Positions 1-7,949 of a DNA stretch of 64,000 bases are shown piece after piece. The position numbers and the translations under genes were made by a program. Position 1 is the stretch's first letter; the number at the start of each line of letters is the position of its first letter. The stretch comes from SZUA-430 sp965227535 (GTDB taxonomy: Bacteria; Pseudomonadota; Alphaproteobacteria; Micropepsales; Micropepsaceae): assembly GCA_965227535.1 (NCBI GenBank), contig OZ245761.1, forward strand, positions 3,472,001-3,536,000, read 5' to 3'. Below the pieces are notes generated by a model that saw only the letters and a program-made list of their open reading frames with translations, made no database searches and had not been told where the DNA came from.

Positions 1-236
1 CCATCAACAGTCACCCGCTCAAACGCCCGCGTCTGCGCATAACTCATCCGAAACGCCATATAGACGAGCACAATATCGAGCCCCAAAAACCCAAGCACCG
101 GCCATCCGCCCAGCGACACCAACACAATCGCAACCACCGCATTCGCCGCCAGCACGACATAGAACAACGCACGAAATCCCTGCGGCCCGAGCGAGCGATA
201 CGGATGAATGACGGCGTCAAACACGCGCTTATCCAT
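1..236 (-). CDS. DUF2244 membrane protein, 3' part outside window
   Basis: Only the N-terminal 78 codons are present; the gene runs off the left edge. The start is the reverse-strand ATG at 236. A short N-terminus containing HPYRSLGPQGFRAL is followed by two closely spaced hydrophobic helices, around residues 22-40 and 45-62, joined by GGWPVLGFLGLD. The R-S-L-G-P-x-G-F motif and the paired helices match the DUF2244 integral membrane family common in Alphaproteobacteria, whose function is unknown. The assignment rests on motif resemblance only, because the C-terminal half is not visible. Confidence 0.8.
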   Translation of the reverse strand, partial: MDKRVFDAVIHPYRSLGPQGFRALFYVVLAANAVVAIVLVSLGGWPVLGFLGLDIVLVYMAFRMSYAQTRAFERVTVD

Positions 237-328
237 GGAGGGGATTTTAGAGTGCGCTTGGCTCCGGTGGAAGCGGCGCTCGCACTCCCTCATCCGTCAA
301 GCCCGGCCATGACGGAAAGGGAATGTCG

Positions 329-373
329 CTTCGTGGAACTTGGAGTGCTTTGAGGCTTTGTGGTGAAGCTGAA
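329..373. repeat. solo arm of a dispersed inverted repeat
   Basis: This 45-bp stretch matches the right arm at 62308-62352 at 39 of 45 positions. Both end in the same segment, GTGGTGAAGCTGAA. No left arm is recognisable nearby, so this looks like a degenerate or solo copy. It lies in the 173-bp gap between the DUF2244 gene and the secreted protein gene, where I see nothing else. Confidence 0.65.
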
Positions 374-409
374 TCGCCGCCGCGCACGCGCGTCAAAGCA
401 ACCGCAAGC

Positions 410-868
410 TCAGCGCGTCATATCTACGGTCGCCTGCCCCATAAGAACCTTGGAACCCGCCTTGCCAAGCACTGCATCGGACGTCCGCTGCAGCAGGTCG
501 GACACGCCGGGCACATCGGCCGCGCGCCGCACCCGCAGCGACGTCGCCGCATAGAGGTTGAGTTCGCTGAGCCAGGCATCGCGCAGCCGCGGCATCAACG
601 CCTCGGTCTTCTCGCGCAGCGCATCGTCGGGCACGTCCAGTCCGAACGACACCATGAACTTGCCCCGCACGCGCCCGTCCTGAATGATCGAGATGGTGAA
701 CCCCTCGACCGTCACCCATGACTCAAGCGAGGTATAGTTCCGCTCTTTCTTAGGTGCCTTGAGCTTCTTCTTTTCGCCGTCACCGTGCCCGCCGCCGGAC
801 GCGAGCGCCGGCGCGGTCAGCGCGAGCACGCAGATCAAGGTCAAGACGGAGCGAAGGAAGGGCTGCAT
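410..868 (-). CDS. secreted FliL-like hypothetical protein
   Basis: A 152-residue protein with an N-terminal signal peptide (MQPFLRSVLTLICVLALTA then PALA-S). A short Gly/Lys-rich linker follows, then a globular domain of about 100 residues. That domain (GRVRGKFMVSFGLDVPDD ... LMPRLRDAWLSEL) has the hydrophobic pattern and 'p.lrd' helix of the FliL-like fold. It is not next to flagellar genes, so a motor role is not implied. ATG 868 was chosen because it gives a clean signal peptide; GTG 886 in the same frame is an alternative. The tRNA-Ala gene lies just upstream on the same strand. Confidence 0.65.
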   Translation of the reverse strand: MQPFLRSVLTLICVLALTAPALASGGGHGDGEKKKLKAPKKERNYTSLESWVTVEGFTISIIQDGRVRGKFMVSFGLDVPDDALREKTEALMPRLRDAWLSELNLYAATSLRVRRAADVPGVSDLLQRTSDAVLGKAGSKVLMGQATVDMTR

Positions 869-935
869 GACCGCATACACTGCCACGCCCGCGTAAACGG
901 AGCGTTGCCGGGCAGTAAGGCGAAGGGGCCGCGCA

Positions 936-1011
936 TGGTGGAGCTGAGCGGAATCGAACCGCTGACCTCCTCATTGCGAACGAGGCGCTCTCCCAACTGA
1001 GCTACAGCCCC
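936..1011 (-). tRNA. tRNA-Ala (anticodon CGC)
   Basis: The reverse strand folds into a full cloverleaf: acceptor GGGGCTG/CAGCTCC, D-stem GCTC/GAGC, anticodon stem CCTCG/TGAGG with loop TTCGCAA, and T-stem AGCGG/CCGCT with loop TTCGATT. The CCA tail is encoded. The loop places CGC at positions 34-36, reading GCG codons. The acceptor has G3:U70, the classic alanine identity pair. GCG codons are frequent in this GC-rich DNA. Confidence 0.95.
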
Positions 1012-1168
1012 ATACGCGGCAAATACGGCGCAAGTCCGCCGCGAGAGGCACGCGTTGTAGGGGCCCCCCAAGGCAGGTGTCAAGGCGCGCCTTGTCCGGG
1101 CGGCGGCGCATCGCTACATGTCCGGAGCAACCCAGCGATTCCCGCGAAAAGCACCACCGGAAAGCACG

Positions 1169-1468
1169 ATGATCACAGCCCTGATTTTCATTATCAACGC
1201 TGTGGCCGATTTGGTCTTTTGGGTCGTGCTGATCATGGTGGTGCTGTCGTGGCTGATCGGCTTCAACATCATAAATCCCTACAATCCCTTCGTGCAGTCC
1301 GTGAATCGGTTTTGCCGTGCCTTCACGGAGCCTATGCTGCGCCCCATCCGCCGCGTCATGCCCGATCTGGGCGGCTTGGACATCTCGCCCGTCATCCTGC
1401 TGATCGGCGTGGAAGCACTGCGCTACCTGCTTGTCAGCGTGCTGGTTACGGGTCGCCTGCTTTCGTGA
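1169..1468 (+). CDS. YggT family membrane protein
   Basis: A 99-residue inner-membrane protein. It has two hydrophobic segments (MITALIFIINAVADLVFW onward, and the C-terminal SPVILLIGVEALRYLLVSVL). Between them is the amphipathic YggT core NPFVQSVNRFCRAFTEPMLR-P-I-R, with the diagnostic 'EPxLxPxRR' turn. YggT proteins are linked by context to cell-envelope or osmotic functions, but no activity is established. ATG 1169 is preferred over ATG 1118: it has GGAAAG upstream and removes a non-conserved extension. The stop overlaps the next GTG by 3 bases, so it is translationally coupled to the DUF167 gene. Confidence 0.9.
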   Translation: MITALIFIINAVADLVFWVVLIMVVLSWLIGFNIINPYNPFVQSVNRFCRAFTEPMLRPIRRVMPDLGGLDISPVILLIGVEALRYLLVSVLVTGRLLS

Positions 1469-1767
1469 AGCCCTACCGCGTGCGGACGGATGGCATCGTG
1501 CTCGCGGTGCGCCTGACCCCGCGCGCCTCGCGTGACGGCATCGACGGCCTGAAGGAAGATCGCATCCAAGCCCGCGTCCGTGCCGTTCCCGAAGACGGCC
1601 GCGCCAACGCCGCGCTGGTCGAATTGGTCGCAGATGAAATCGGCGTCCCCAAGTCGACGATCGAGGTGACCGCAGGCCACACTGCGCGCCTCAAATCCCT
1701 GCATATCAAAGGCGACGCGGCTGCGTTAGAAGCGCGCGTCACGGCATGGCTCAAGAGGTTCGCATGA
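1465..1767 (+). CDS. DUF167 (YggU) family protein
   Basis: A 100-residue protein starting at GTG 1465, which overlaps the yggT stop (GTGA). The core motif LTPRASRDGIDG ... PEDGRANAALVELVADEIGV-P-K ... GHTARLKSLHIKG is the hallmark of the DUF167/YggU fold, which has the same yggT-yggU neighbourhood in many bacteria. Its biochemical role is unknown. Its stop overlaps the folD ATG (ATGA), making a three-gene coupled operon yggT-DUF167-folD. Confidence 0.92.
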   Translation: MKPYRVRTDGIVLAVRLTPRASRDGIDGLKEDRIQARVRAVPEDGRANAALVELVADEIGVPKSTIEVTAGHTARLKSLHIKGDAAALEARVTAWLKRFA

Positions 1768-2651
1768 CGGCACAAGTGATCGACGGCAAAGCCTTCGCCG
1801 CCGCGGTACGCGCCCGCGTCCAAGACGCAGCGCACGCGTTCAAGAAAGAAACCGGCACGCCCGTCGGCCTCACCGTCGTTCTCGTCGGTAACGATCCCGC
1901 CAGCGAAATCTACGTCCGCTTGAAGGTCGCCGACGCCCGCGAAGTCGGCATCGAGTCGCGCGACGTCAAACTCCCCGCGACCGCCACCGAAGCCGAAGTC
2001 CTCGACGTCGTGCGCAAGCTCAACGCCGACCCGTCGGTCCACGGCGTCCTCGTCCAATTCCCCGTCCCCTCGCAAATCCGGCAAGAGGCGATCCTCGACA
2101 CCCTGTCCCCGGACAAAGACGTCGACGGCCTGACCACGCTCAGCGCCGGCCGTTTGACCAGCGGCCGCCCCGGCCTCGTCTCCTGTACGCCGCAGGGCTG
2201 CCTCATGATGATCAAATCCGTCCGCCCCAAACTCGACGGCCTGAACGCCGTGGTCATCGGCCGCTCGCAGCTCGTCGGCAAACCCATGGGCCAGCTGTTG
2301 TTGGCGGAGAATTGCACTGTCACCATGGCCCATTCCAAGACGCGCGACCTGGCCGCGATCACCCGCACCGCGGACGTCCTGGTGGCCGCCGTCGGCCGGG
2401 CCGAAATGGTGAAGGGCGACTGGATCAAACCGGGCGCCGTGGTTATCGACGTCGGCATGAATCGCATCGAATTGCCCGACGGAAAGTCGAAATTACTTGG
2501 CGATGTCGCGTATAATGAGGCCAAGGAACACGCGGCGGCGATCACGCCGGTGCCGGGTGGGGTAGGGCCGATGACGCGCGCCTGCCTGCTCCGGAACACG
2601 GTCCTCGCCGCGTGCGCCGCCAAGGGAATTCGTCCGCCGACGGAGCTTTAG
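1764..2651 (+). CDS. folD: bifunctional methylene-THF dehydrogenase/cyclohydrolase FolD
   Basis: A 295-residue cytosolic enzyme interconverting 5,10-methylene-, methenyl- and 10-formyl-tetrahydrofolate with NADP+. The catalytic-lysine segment is present (SEIYVRLKVADA; the Y..K pair). So are the Rossmann signature GRSQLVGKPMGQLL around residue 165 and the C-terminal motif PVPGGVGPMTRACLLRNTV. Length is normal for the family. Start ATG 1764 overlaps the preceding stop; an in-frame GTG/ATG extension upstream lies inside the DUF167 gene and is unnecessary. Confidence 0.97.
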   Translation: MTAQVIDGKAFAAAVRARVQDAAHAFKKETGTPVGLTVVLVGNDPASEIYVRLKVADAREVGIESRDVKLPATATEAEVLDVVRKLNADPSVHGVLVQFPVPSQIRQEAILDTLSPDKDVDGLTTLSAGRLTSGRPGLVSCTPQGCLMMIKSVRPKLDGLNAVVIGRSQLVGKPMGQLLLAENCTVTMAHSKTRDLAAITRTADVLVAAVGRAEMVKGDWIKPGAVVIDVGMNRIELPDGKSKLLGDVAYNEAKEHAAAITPVPGGVGPMTRACLLRNTVLAACAAKGIRPPTEL

Positions 2652-2655
2652 ACGC

Positions 2656-2988
2656 ATGAGCACGCTGCCGCCTCTGTGGCTCGACCACATCAACATCCCG
2701 GCCCAAGATCCGGAAGTCCTAGCCCAGTGGTACGCGAACCGCCTCGGCATCGAGCGCAAGGGCACGCACGTCATTGGCCCCGGCATCTCGCTGTTCTTCA
2801 AGAAGGGCGCGCCCCTAAACGCGGGCGACGCCTTCCATTTCGGCTTCCGCGTCGAAACGAAATCGAACGTCGAAGCCTGGGCCGACGCCTTCGGCGTCCC
2901 CATCGCCTTCGACGAAGACGACTTCTTCTCCGCCCGCATCAAAGACCCGGACGGAAATTTGTTCGAGATCTATTGGGACAAGAACTAA
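2656..2988 (+). CDS. VOC (glyoxalase/bleomycin-resistance) family protein
   Basis: A 110-residue single VOC module. The first beta strand carries LDHINIPAQDPE, followed by WYANRLGIE. The second half carries FHFGFRVET, and the C-terminal DPDGNLFEIYW provides the usual metal-binding glutamate. VOC proteins act as dimers on varied substrates (glyoxalase, dioxygenase, resistance). Nothing here fixes the substrate. It starts 5 bp after folD on the same strand, probably as the last gene of that operon. Confidence 0.88.
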   Translation: MSTLPPLWLDHINIPAQDPEVLAQWYANRLGIERKGTHVIGPGISLFFKKGAPLNAGDAFHFGFRVETKSNVEAWADAFGVPIAFDEDDFFSARIKDPDGNLFEIYWDKN

Positions 2989-2994
2989 CTGAGC

Positions 2995-3167
2995 CTGTCA
3001 TCCCGGAAGTTAGGCGAGCGCGTTGCGAAGCAACGCTATTGCGAGCCTTACTGTCCGGGACCCAGGGCCACCGCACTGACGCTGGACGCAGCGACCCTGG
3101 GTCCCGGACAGCAAGCTCCGCCAACGATCGCTCCGCGATCGGGCTCCACTAGCTTCCGGGATGACAG
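2995..3167. repeat. nested inverted-repeat element between convergent genes
   Basis: Outer arms 2995-3012 and 3150-3167 match at 17 of 18 positions (CTGTCATCCCGGAAGTTA and its complement). Inner arms 3051-3067 and 3095-3111 are a perfect 17-bp inverted repeat (CTGTCCGGGACCCAGGG). Two further short hairpins lie between them (GCGTTGC/GCAACGC at 3020-3036; CGATCGC/GCGATCG at 3125-3141). It fills the gap between the convergent VOC and argG genes, so it probably forms a strong RNA hairpin ending both transcripts. It resembles REP/BIME-type elements. Confidence 0.8.
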
Positions 3168-3170
3168 TTG

Positions 3171-4400
3171 TTACTTCTTCACCGATTGATTGCGCGCCGC
3201 CAGCAACCTGAGGCGCAGCGCATTCAACTTGATGAACCCCGCCGCGTCCTTCTGGTCGTAGACGCTGTCCTTCTCGAACGTGACGTAATCCTGCCGATAG
3301 AGCGAATACGGCGACTCGCGCCCGACGATCGTCGCGTTGCCCTTGTAGAGCTTCATCCGCACGGTCCCGCTGACGAACTCCTGGCTCTTATCGACCATCG
3401 CCTGCAGCATCTCGCGCTCCGGCGAGAACCAGAACCCATTGTAAACAAGCTCCGCATATTTCGGCATGAACTCGTCTTTGAGATGCCCAGCCCCGCGATC
3501 GAGCGTGATCGATTCGATCCCGCGATGCGCCGTGTACAGAATAGTCCCGCCCGGCGTCTCATAAACCCCGCGGCTCTTCATCCCCACAAACCGGTTCTCG
3601 ACCAAATCCAACCGGCCGATACCGTTCGCACGCCCCAACTCGTTCAGCTTGGTCAGCACCGTCGCCGGCGACATCGCGACACCGTCGATCGAAACCGGAT
3701 CGCCGCGCTCGAACCCGATCTCGACATAGCTCGCCTTATCCGGCGCCTCTTCCGGACTGATCGTGCGCTGATAGACGATGGAATCCGCCTCGAGCGCCGG
3801 ATCCTCCAAAACCTTCCCCTCGCTCGACGAATGCAGAAGATTGGCGTCGACCGAAAACGGCGCCTCGCCGCGCTTATCCTTCGCAATCGGAATCTGATGC
3901 TTCTCGGCAAAATCGATCAGCTTCGTCCGGCTCTCCAGCTCCCACTCGCGCCACGGCGCAATCACGCGAATGTCGGGCTTCAGCGCATAGTAGGTCAGCT
4001 CAAACCGAACCTGATCGTTCCCCTTGCCCGTCGCACCATGCGCCACCGCATCCGCGCCCACCTTCTCGGCAAGCTCGATCTGCTTCTTCGCAATCAACGG
4101 CCGCGCGATCGAGGTGCCGAGCAAATACTGCCCCTCATAAAGCGCATTCGCCCGAAACATCGGAAACACATAATCGCGCACGAACTCTTCGCGCAGATCT
4201 TCGATGAAGATGTTGTCCGCCTTGATGCCCAGCATCAGCGCCTTCTTGCGCGCCGGCTCAAGCTCCTCGCCTTGGCCGAGATCGGCGGTGAACGTCACCA
4301 CCTCGCAGCCATAAGCCTCCTGCAGCCACTTCAAGATAACCGACGTATCCAGCCCGCCCGAATAGGCGAGCACGACCTTTCGAACGTTGCCCTTGCTCAT
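3171..4400 (-). CDS. argG: argininosuccinate synthase
   Basis: A 409-residue enzyme joining citrulline and aspartate with ATP hydrolysis to AMP and PPi, the penultimate step of arginine synthesis. The N-type ATP-pyrophosphatase loop AYSGGLDTS is near residue 12. Other family motifs include FTADLGQGEE, AHGATGKGNDQVRFE and SRGVYETPGGTIL. Length is typical. ATG 4400 is chosen over the in-frame TTG just before it. It follows rlmN on the same strand after 7 bp, so the two are probably cotranscribed. Confidence 0.97.
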   Translation of the reverse strand: MSKGNVRKVVLAYSGGLDTSVILKWLQEAYGCEVVTFTADLGQGEELEPARKKALMLGIKADNIFIEDLREEFVRDYVFPMFRANALYEGQYLLGTSIARPLIAKKQIELAEKVGADAVAHGATGKGNDQVRFELTYYALKPDIRVIAPWREWELESRTKLIDFAEKHQIPIAKDKRGEAPFSVDANLLHSSSEGKVLEDPALEADSIVYQRTISPEEAPDKASYVEIGFERGDPVSIDGVAMSPATVLTKLNELGRANGIGRLDLVENRFVGMKSRGVYETPGGTILYTAHRGIESITLDRGAGHLKDEFMPKYAELVYNGFWFSPEREMLQAMVDKSQEFVSGTVRMKLYKGNATIVGRESPYSLYRQDYVTFEKDSVYDQKDAAGFIKLNALRLRLLAARNQSVKK

Positions 4401-4407
4401 CAAACCC

Positions 4408-5547
4408 TCAATGCGGCATTCGCGATAATTCTTGGGAGCGCAGTTCGGCGATACGATCGCTCGCGCGCTGCTTGACGCTCTCGCTCTTCAGCTGCCCGCA
4501 AGCCGCCATGATATCGCGCCCGCGCGGCGTACGGATCGGCGAGGCATAGCCGGCGCGATTGACGATATCGCCGAACTCCTCGATCCGCTCCCAATCAGAG
4601 CACTCGTAAGGCGCGCCCGGCCAAGCGTTGAACGGGATCAAATTGATCTTCGCCGGAATGCCGCGAATGACCTTGATCAACTCCTTCGCGTCCGCATTGG
4701 AATCGTTGACACCTTTCAGCATCACATACTCGAACGTAATCCGCCGCGCGTTCGACAAACCGGGATACTGGCGGCAAGCCTCAAGCAATTCCTTGATCGG
4801 ATATTTCTTGTTCAGCGGCACGATCACGTCGCGCACGTCGTCCCGCGCCGCGTGCAGAGAAATCGCCAACATCGACCCGATCTCTTCCCCCGCGCGCGGG
4901 ATCATCGGCACAACCCCCGCCGTCGAGAGCGTCGTCCGCCGCTTCGACAGCGACAACCCTTCGCCGTCCGACACGATGGAAAGCGCGTCACGCACATTCT
5001 CGAAATTATAGAGCGGCTCGCCCATCCCCATCATTACGACATTCGTGATCTGGCGATCCTCGGACTTGGCGCCCGGCGGCCATTCGTTCAGAGCATCGCG
5101 CGCGACCATCAGCTGCGAAACGATCTCGTGCGAGGTCAAATTGCGCACCAGCTTCTGCGTGCCCGTGTGGCAGAAGCGGCAATTCAACGTGCAGCCCACC
5201 TGCGAAGAAACACAAAGCGTCCCGCGCTCTTCATCCGGAATGAACACGGTCTCGATCTCGATCCCGGGCCCAAAGCGGATCAGCCACTTGCGCGTGCCGT
5301 CATCCGACGTCTGCGCCGCCACGATCTCCGGCCGCGTCAGCGAAAACCGATCCGCCAACTCGCGGCGCAACGGTTTGGCGAGCGTCGTCACCTGCTCGAA
5401 GTCGGTCGCGCCCTGCACATAGAGCGCGTTCCAAAGCTGCCCCGCGCGCATCGACAGATGCTTGGCCTCAATACCGGCGCCCGCGAGCGCGGTCTTGAGA
5501 CCCTCGCGCGTCAAACCGATCAGATTGGGCTTCACGGAACTGCTCAT
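4408..5547 (-). CDS. rlmN: 23S rRNA (adenine2503-C2)/tRNA methyltransferase RlmN
   Basis: A 379-residue radical-SAM enzyme that methylates C2 of A2503 in 23S rRNA, and A37 in some tRNAs. The [4Fe-4S] motif CTLNCRFC (C-x3-C-x2-C) is present, as are MMGMGEPLYN for SAM binding and the two methyl-transfer cysteines, one in VSSQVGC and one in AACGQLK near the C-terminus. The start is ATG 5547 (a TTG precedes it in frame). An intrinsic terminator ends only about 10-18 nt upstream of this start, so transcription must come by read-through or from a promoter overlapping the hairpin. Confidence 0.96.
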   Translation of the reverse strand: MSSSVKPNLIGLTREGLKTALAGAGIEAKHLSMRAGQLWNALYVQGATDFEQVTTLAKPLRRELADRFSLTRPEIVAAQTSDDGTRKWLIRFGPGIEIETVFIPDEERGTLCVSSQVGCTLNCRFCHTGTQKLVRNLTSHEIVSQLMVARDALNEWPPGAKSEDRQITNVVMMGMGEPLYNFENVRDALSIVSDGEGLSLSKRRTTLSTAGVVPMIPRAGEEIGSMLAISLHAARDDVRDVIVPLNKKYPIKELLEACRQYPGLSNARRITFEYVMLKGVNDSNADAKELIKVIRGIPAKINLIPFNAWPGAPYECSDWERIEEFGDIVNRAGYASPIRTPRGRDIMAACGQLKSESVKQRASDRIAELRSQELSRMPH

Positions 5548-5565
5548 CAAAGATCCAAAAGAAAA

Positions 5566-5588
5566 GGGCGGCTGAACCTCAGCCGCCC
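5566..5588 (-). terminator. Rho-independent terminator of the IalB-family gene
   Basis: On the reverse strand, GGGCGGCTGA pairs with TCAGCCGCCC (10 bp) around a 3-nt loop, followed by TTTTCTTTT. It lies 34 bp after the IalB-family stop codon and 18 nt before the rlmN start codon. Confidence 0.9.
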
Positions 5589-5622
5589 TCGAAAGGCCCT
5601 GATATCACGCCGCTAAAGGACT

Positions 5623-6138
5623 TTATTTGCAGCCTTCCGACACTTTGTCGAGTGCGGCGGAAATGCCCTTGAGCGAATAGGTGTCCGTGGTCAGCGTTCC
5701 GCGCTTGGAAAAGCCCTTAACCGTCATTTCGCCGTTGCTGCGCATGGCCGTGATCAGCCGCGCTTCTTCCGGCTTGTTCTGCAGCCAGGCGCCGTCCGCC
5801 TTGGTGAAGAAGTTGAACTTGTCGGACCCGACTTCGACCGTCGCCTGACCGGCGTCCTTGAACTGATAGCCGATGACGATCGACGGCTCGTTCTGGATGC
5901 CCTGCTTCGGCCACGTCGTGATGATGAAGTAGATCGGATCGCGCTTGGCCGTCGCGGGCTCTTTCGTCTGCGGCTGCGTCACCGCCCAACACACCGCGCC
6001 GCGCGCGTCGCTGTTCTTGTACGCCTCCCAAGCTTCGAAGGTGCCGAGCAACGTCGGACCTCCCTGAGCGAGAGCAACAGCGCTGCTGGCGCACAACGCA
6101 AAGACCGCAACAACGATCCGGCCGATAGAGAACGACAT
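5623..6138 (-). CDS. invasion-associated locus B (IalB) family protein
   Basis: A 171-residue exported protein. The signal peptide runs from MSFSIGRIVVAVFALCASSA to ALAQ-G. The mature domain has the IalB pattern: a single early Cys after the 'W.a..' strand (ARGAVCWAVTQP), YFIITTWPKQGIQNEPSIVIG, FNFFTKADGAWLQN, and a C-terminal G-C near the end. IalB proteins are widespread in Alphaproteobacteria; the name comes from Bartonella, and free-living members need not be virulence factors. ATG 6138 has AAGG 8 nt upstream; GTG 6165 would extend it by nine residues. Confidence 0.9.
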   Translation of the reverse strand: MSFSIGRIVVAVFALCASSAVALAQGGPTLLGTFEAWEAYKNSDARGAVCWAVTQPQTKEPATAKRDPIYFIITTWPKQGIQNEPSIVIGYQFKDAGQATVEVGSDKFNFFTKADGAWLQNKPEEARLITAMRSNGEMTVKGFSKRGTLTTDTYSLKGISAALDKVSEGCK

Positions 6139-6257
6139 CGAAAGTACCTTATGTTTTGACGACACGAAGTCACCAGGCGAAGCTTAGAGCCTCAGGCACC
6201 CCAATGTGTCGCCTATCTGAGGCCGTTTTGTGAAGCCCCTTTGAGCAAGGCGCCCTG

Positions 6258-6283
6258 CCCGCCGAAGCCTTGGCGAAGGCGGG
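6258..6283. repeat. REP-like hairpin, copy 1
   Basis: CCCGCC and GGCGGG flank an inner GAAGCC/GGCGAAGG palindrome. A close relative lies at 50759-50785. This copy is in the 242-bp divergent gap between the IalB-family gene and the asparaginase gene, where I see nothing else. Confidence 0.65.
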
Positions 6284-6380
6284 GAAAAGCGATTCCCGAA
6301 GTGTTAACAGGTTGCTAGGCTCCCGGCTTACAACGCGCGCCGCCCAAGGCCGCGCCAATCCGCCGTCAATGAAGGCATCC

Positions 6381-7388
6381 ATGAACCCGATTTTGGTTGA
6401 AGTGACACGCGGCGGTCAGGTCGAAAGCCACCACCGCGGCGCCATCGCCGTCGCCGACGCGTCGGGAAAATTGGTCGCCGCCTGGGGCGACGTGGAAGCC
6501 GCCGTCTATCCCCGCTCGGCCTTCAAGTCGCTGCAAGCCATCCCGCTGATCGAAAGCGGCGCGGCCGACGCCTTCCGCGTCGGCGAAGACGAACTCGCAC
6601 TCGCCTGCGCCTCGCACAGCGGTGAGCCGATGCACGTCGAACGCGTCGAAGCCTGGCTCGCCCGCATCGACTGCCGCGAGGCCGACCTCGCCTGCGGCCC
6701 GCATCTCCCGCTCTACGAACCGGCGGCGCACGCGATGCTGCGTGCGGGCGAACGCCCCTGCAAACTGCACAACAACTGCTCCGGCAAACACACGGGCTTC
6801 TTAAGCGTCGCGCGCCATCTACACATCGCCGTCGAAGGCTACGAACGCCCCGACCACCCCGTGCAAGTCATGGCGCGCCAAACCATCGCCGAACTCTGCG
6901 ATGTCAACGCGGACGCTATGCCGATCGGAATCGACGGCTGCGCAGCACCGAACTACGCGATGCCGCTCGCCAACCTCGCACGCGCCATGGCCCGCCTCGG
7001 TGACCGCTCGAAACTGAATCCCGCACGCGCTGAAGCCGCGAAGCGTCTGCTCGACGCCTGGAAGGCACATCCGGGCCTCGTGTCAGGCACAGGCCGCGCC
7101 TGCGCAGACTTGATCGAAGCGGGCATAGGCCGAACCGTCGTCAAGACCGGCGCCGAAGGCGTCTTCACCGCCGTGCTGCCGGAGAAGGGTCTGGGCATCG
7201 CGCTCAAGATAGACGACGGCGCAACGCGCGCCGCCGAAACCGTCATGGCGAAAATTCTGGTGCTGCTGGAAGCCGCCGACGAAGCATCGCCGAAGCTCGC
7301 CAAACATCTACGACCCGCCGTCCGCAACTGGCGCGGCGACGAAGTGGGCGAGCGCCGCGTAACCGAAGCGCTCGCACGTCTGCCTTAA
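6381..7388 (+). CDS. L-asparaginase II family (Rhizobium-type) protein
   Basis: A 335-residue protein of the thermolabile/Rhizobium-type asparaginase family (PF06089), unrelated in sequence to E. coli AnsA/B. Recognisable blocks are YPRSAFKSLQAIPLIESGA, LACASHSGEPMH, KLHNNCSGKHTGFL around residues 130-145, GIDGCAAPNYAMPL, and HPGLVSGTGRACADL. The S-x-x-K and C-S-G-K-H motifs supply the proposed active site. The predicted role is cytosolic asparagine hydrolysis to aspartate and ammonia. ATG 6381 matches the family N-terminus (MNPILVEVTRGG). ATG 6369 is also in frame. Confidence 0.9.
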   Translation: MNPILVEVTRGGQVESHHRGAIAVADASGKLVAAWGDVEAAVYPRSAFKSLQAIPLIESGAADAFRVGEDELALACASHSGEPMHVERVEAWLARIDCREADLACGPHLPLYEPAAHAMLRAGERPCKLHNNCSGKHTGFLSVARHLHIAVEGYERPDHPVQVMARQTIAELCDVNADAMPIGIDGCAAPNYAMPLANLARAMARLGDRSKLNPARAEAAKRLLDAWKAHPGLVSGTGRACADLIEAGIGRTVVKTGAEGVFTAVLPEKGLGIALKIDDGATRAAETVMAKILVLLEAADEASPKLAKHLRPAVRNWRGDEVGERRVTEALARLP

Positions 7389-7774
7389 TACGAAGCCGGC
7401 GCAGCCTGACCCTTCGGCGGCAACGCCTCGACCGAGCGCACGACGCACCGATCGGCAAACCCGTGCCGCCCGACGATGATCTTATCGCCGGCGCTCAGGC
7501 AAATGCCGGGCCGCGCTTCCACGCGCGCAAATTGCGCCCAGCGCAATTCGCGGCAGTTGTTCATGAACGTGACCTTGTAACGCCGGTTCGGCGACGTCTC
7601 GATGATCGCGGTGTAGTCGTCGATCTCTTTGAAGTTATCGATCTGACGAACGAACGCGCAGGACGAGCGTTTCTTCGCAGGCTGATCGTCCGACATCGCC
7701 GGTCCGATCAACAGCGTCGCGGCTGCGGCCATGACGGCGCCGCGCGCCAAGACAGCGGGTATGGAGTGAGACAT
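7385..7774 (-). CDS. exported DUF6491-like protein
   Basis: A 129-residue protein with a signal peptide (SIPAVLARGAVMAAAATLLI ... GPAMS). The mature region CAFVRQIDNFKEIDDYTAII, YKVTFMNNCRELRWAQFARV and ADRCVVRSVEAL has three cysteines and the layout of DUF6491 proteins (R-x-I-x-x-F, then N-C-x-x-L). Function unknown; probably periplasmic. Its stop overlaps the asparaginase stop by 4 bases (convergent). Confidence 0.78.
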   Translation of the reverse strand: MSHSIPAVLARGAVMAAAATLLIGPAMSDDQPAKKRSSCAFVRQIDNFKEIDDYTAIIETSPNRRYKVTFMNNCRELRWAQFARVEARPGICLSAGDKIIVGRHGFADRCVVRSVEALPPKGQAAPASY

Positions 7775-7949
7775 GGGGGGCTCCTCAAAACACTCAGCCG
7801 CTCATATAGGGACGACCCGACTGAACCATCCATGAACGCACGCTCACGAACGCGCGAGACGTGACGGCGGTTGCTCTCTTGGCGTTTCGACCGCGCTCCC
7901 CTAACGTCGGTCCCAACGCCAAAACACAAGCAAGAACTGGAGAACGTTC

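Noticed and set aside
3168..4475. 435-residue plus-strand frame opposite argG
   Set aside because: Arg/Leu-rich translation typical of antisense frames in GC-rich DNA; argG on the other strand has every family motif.
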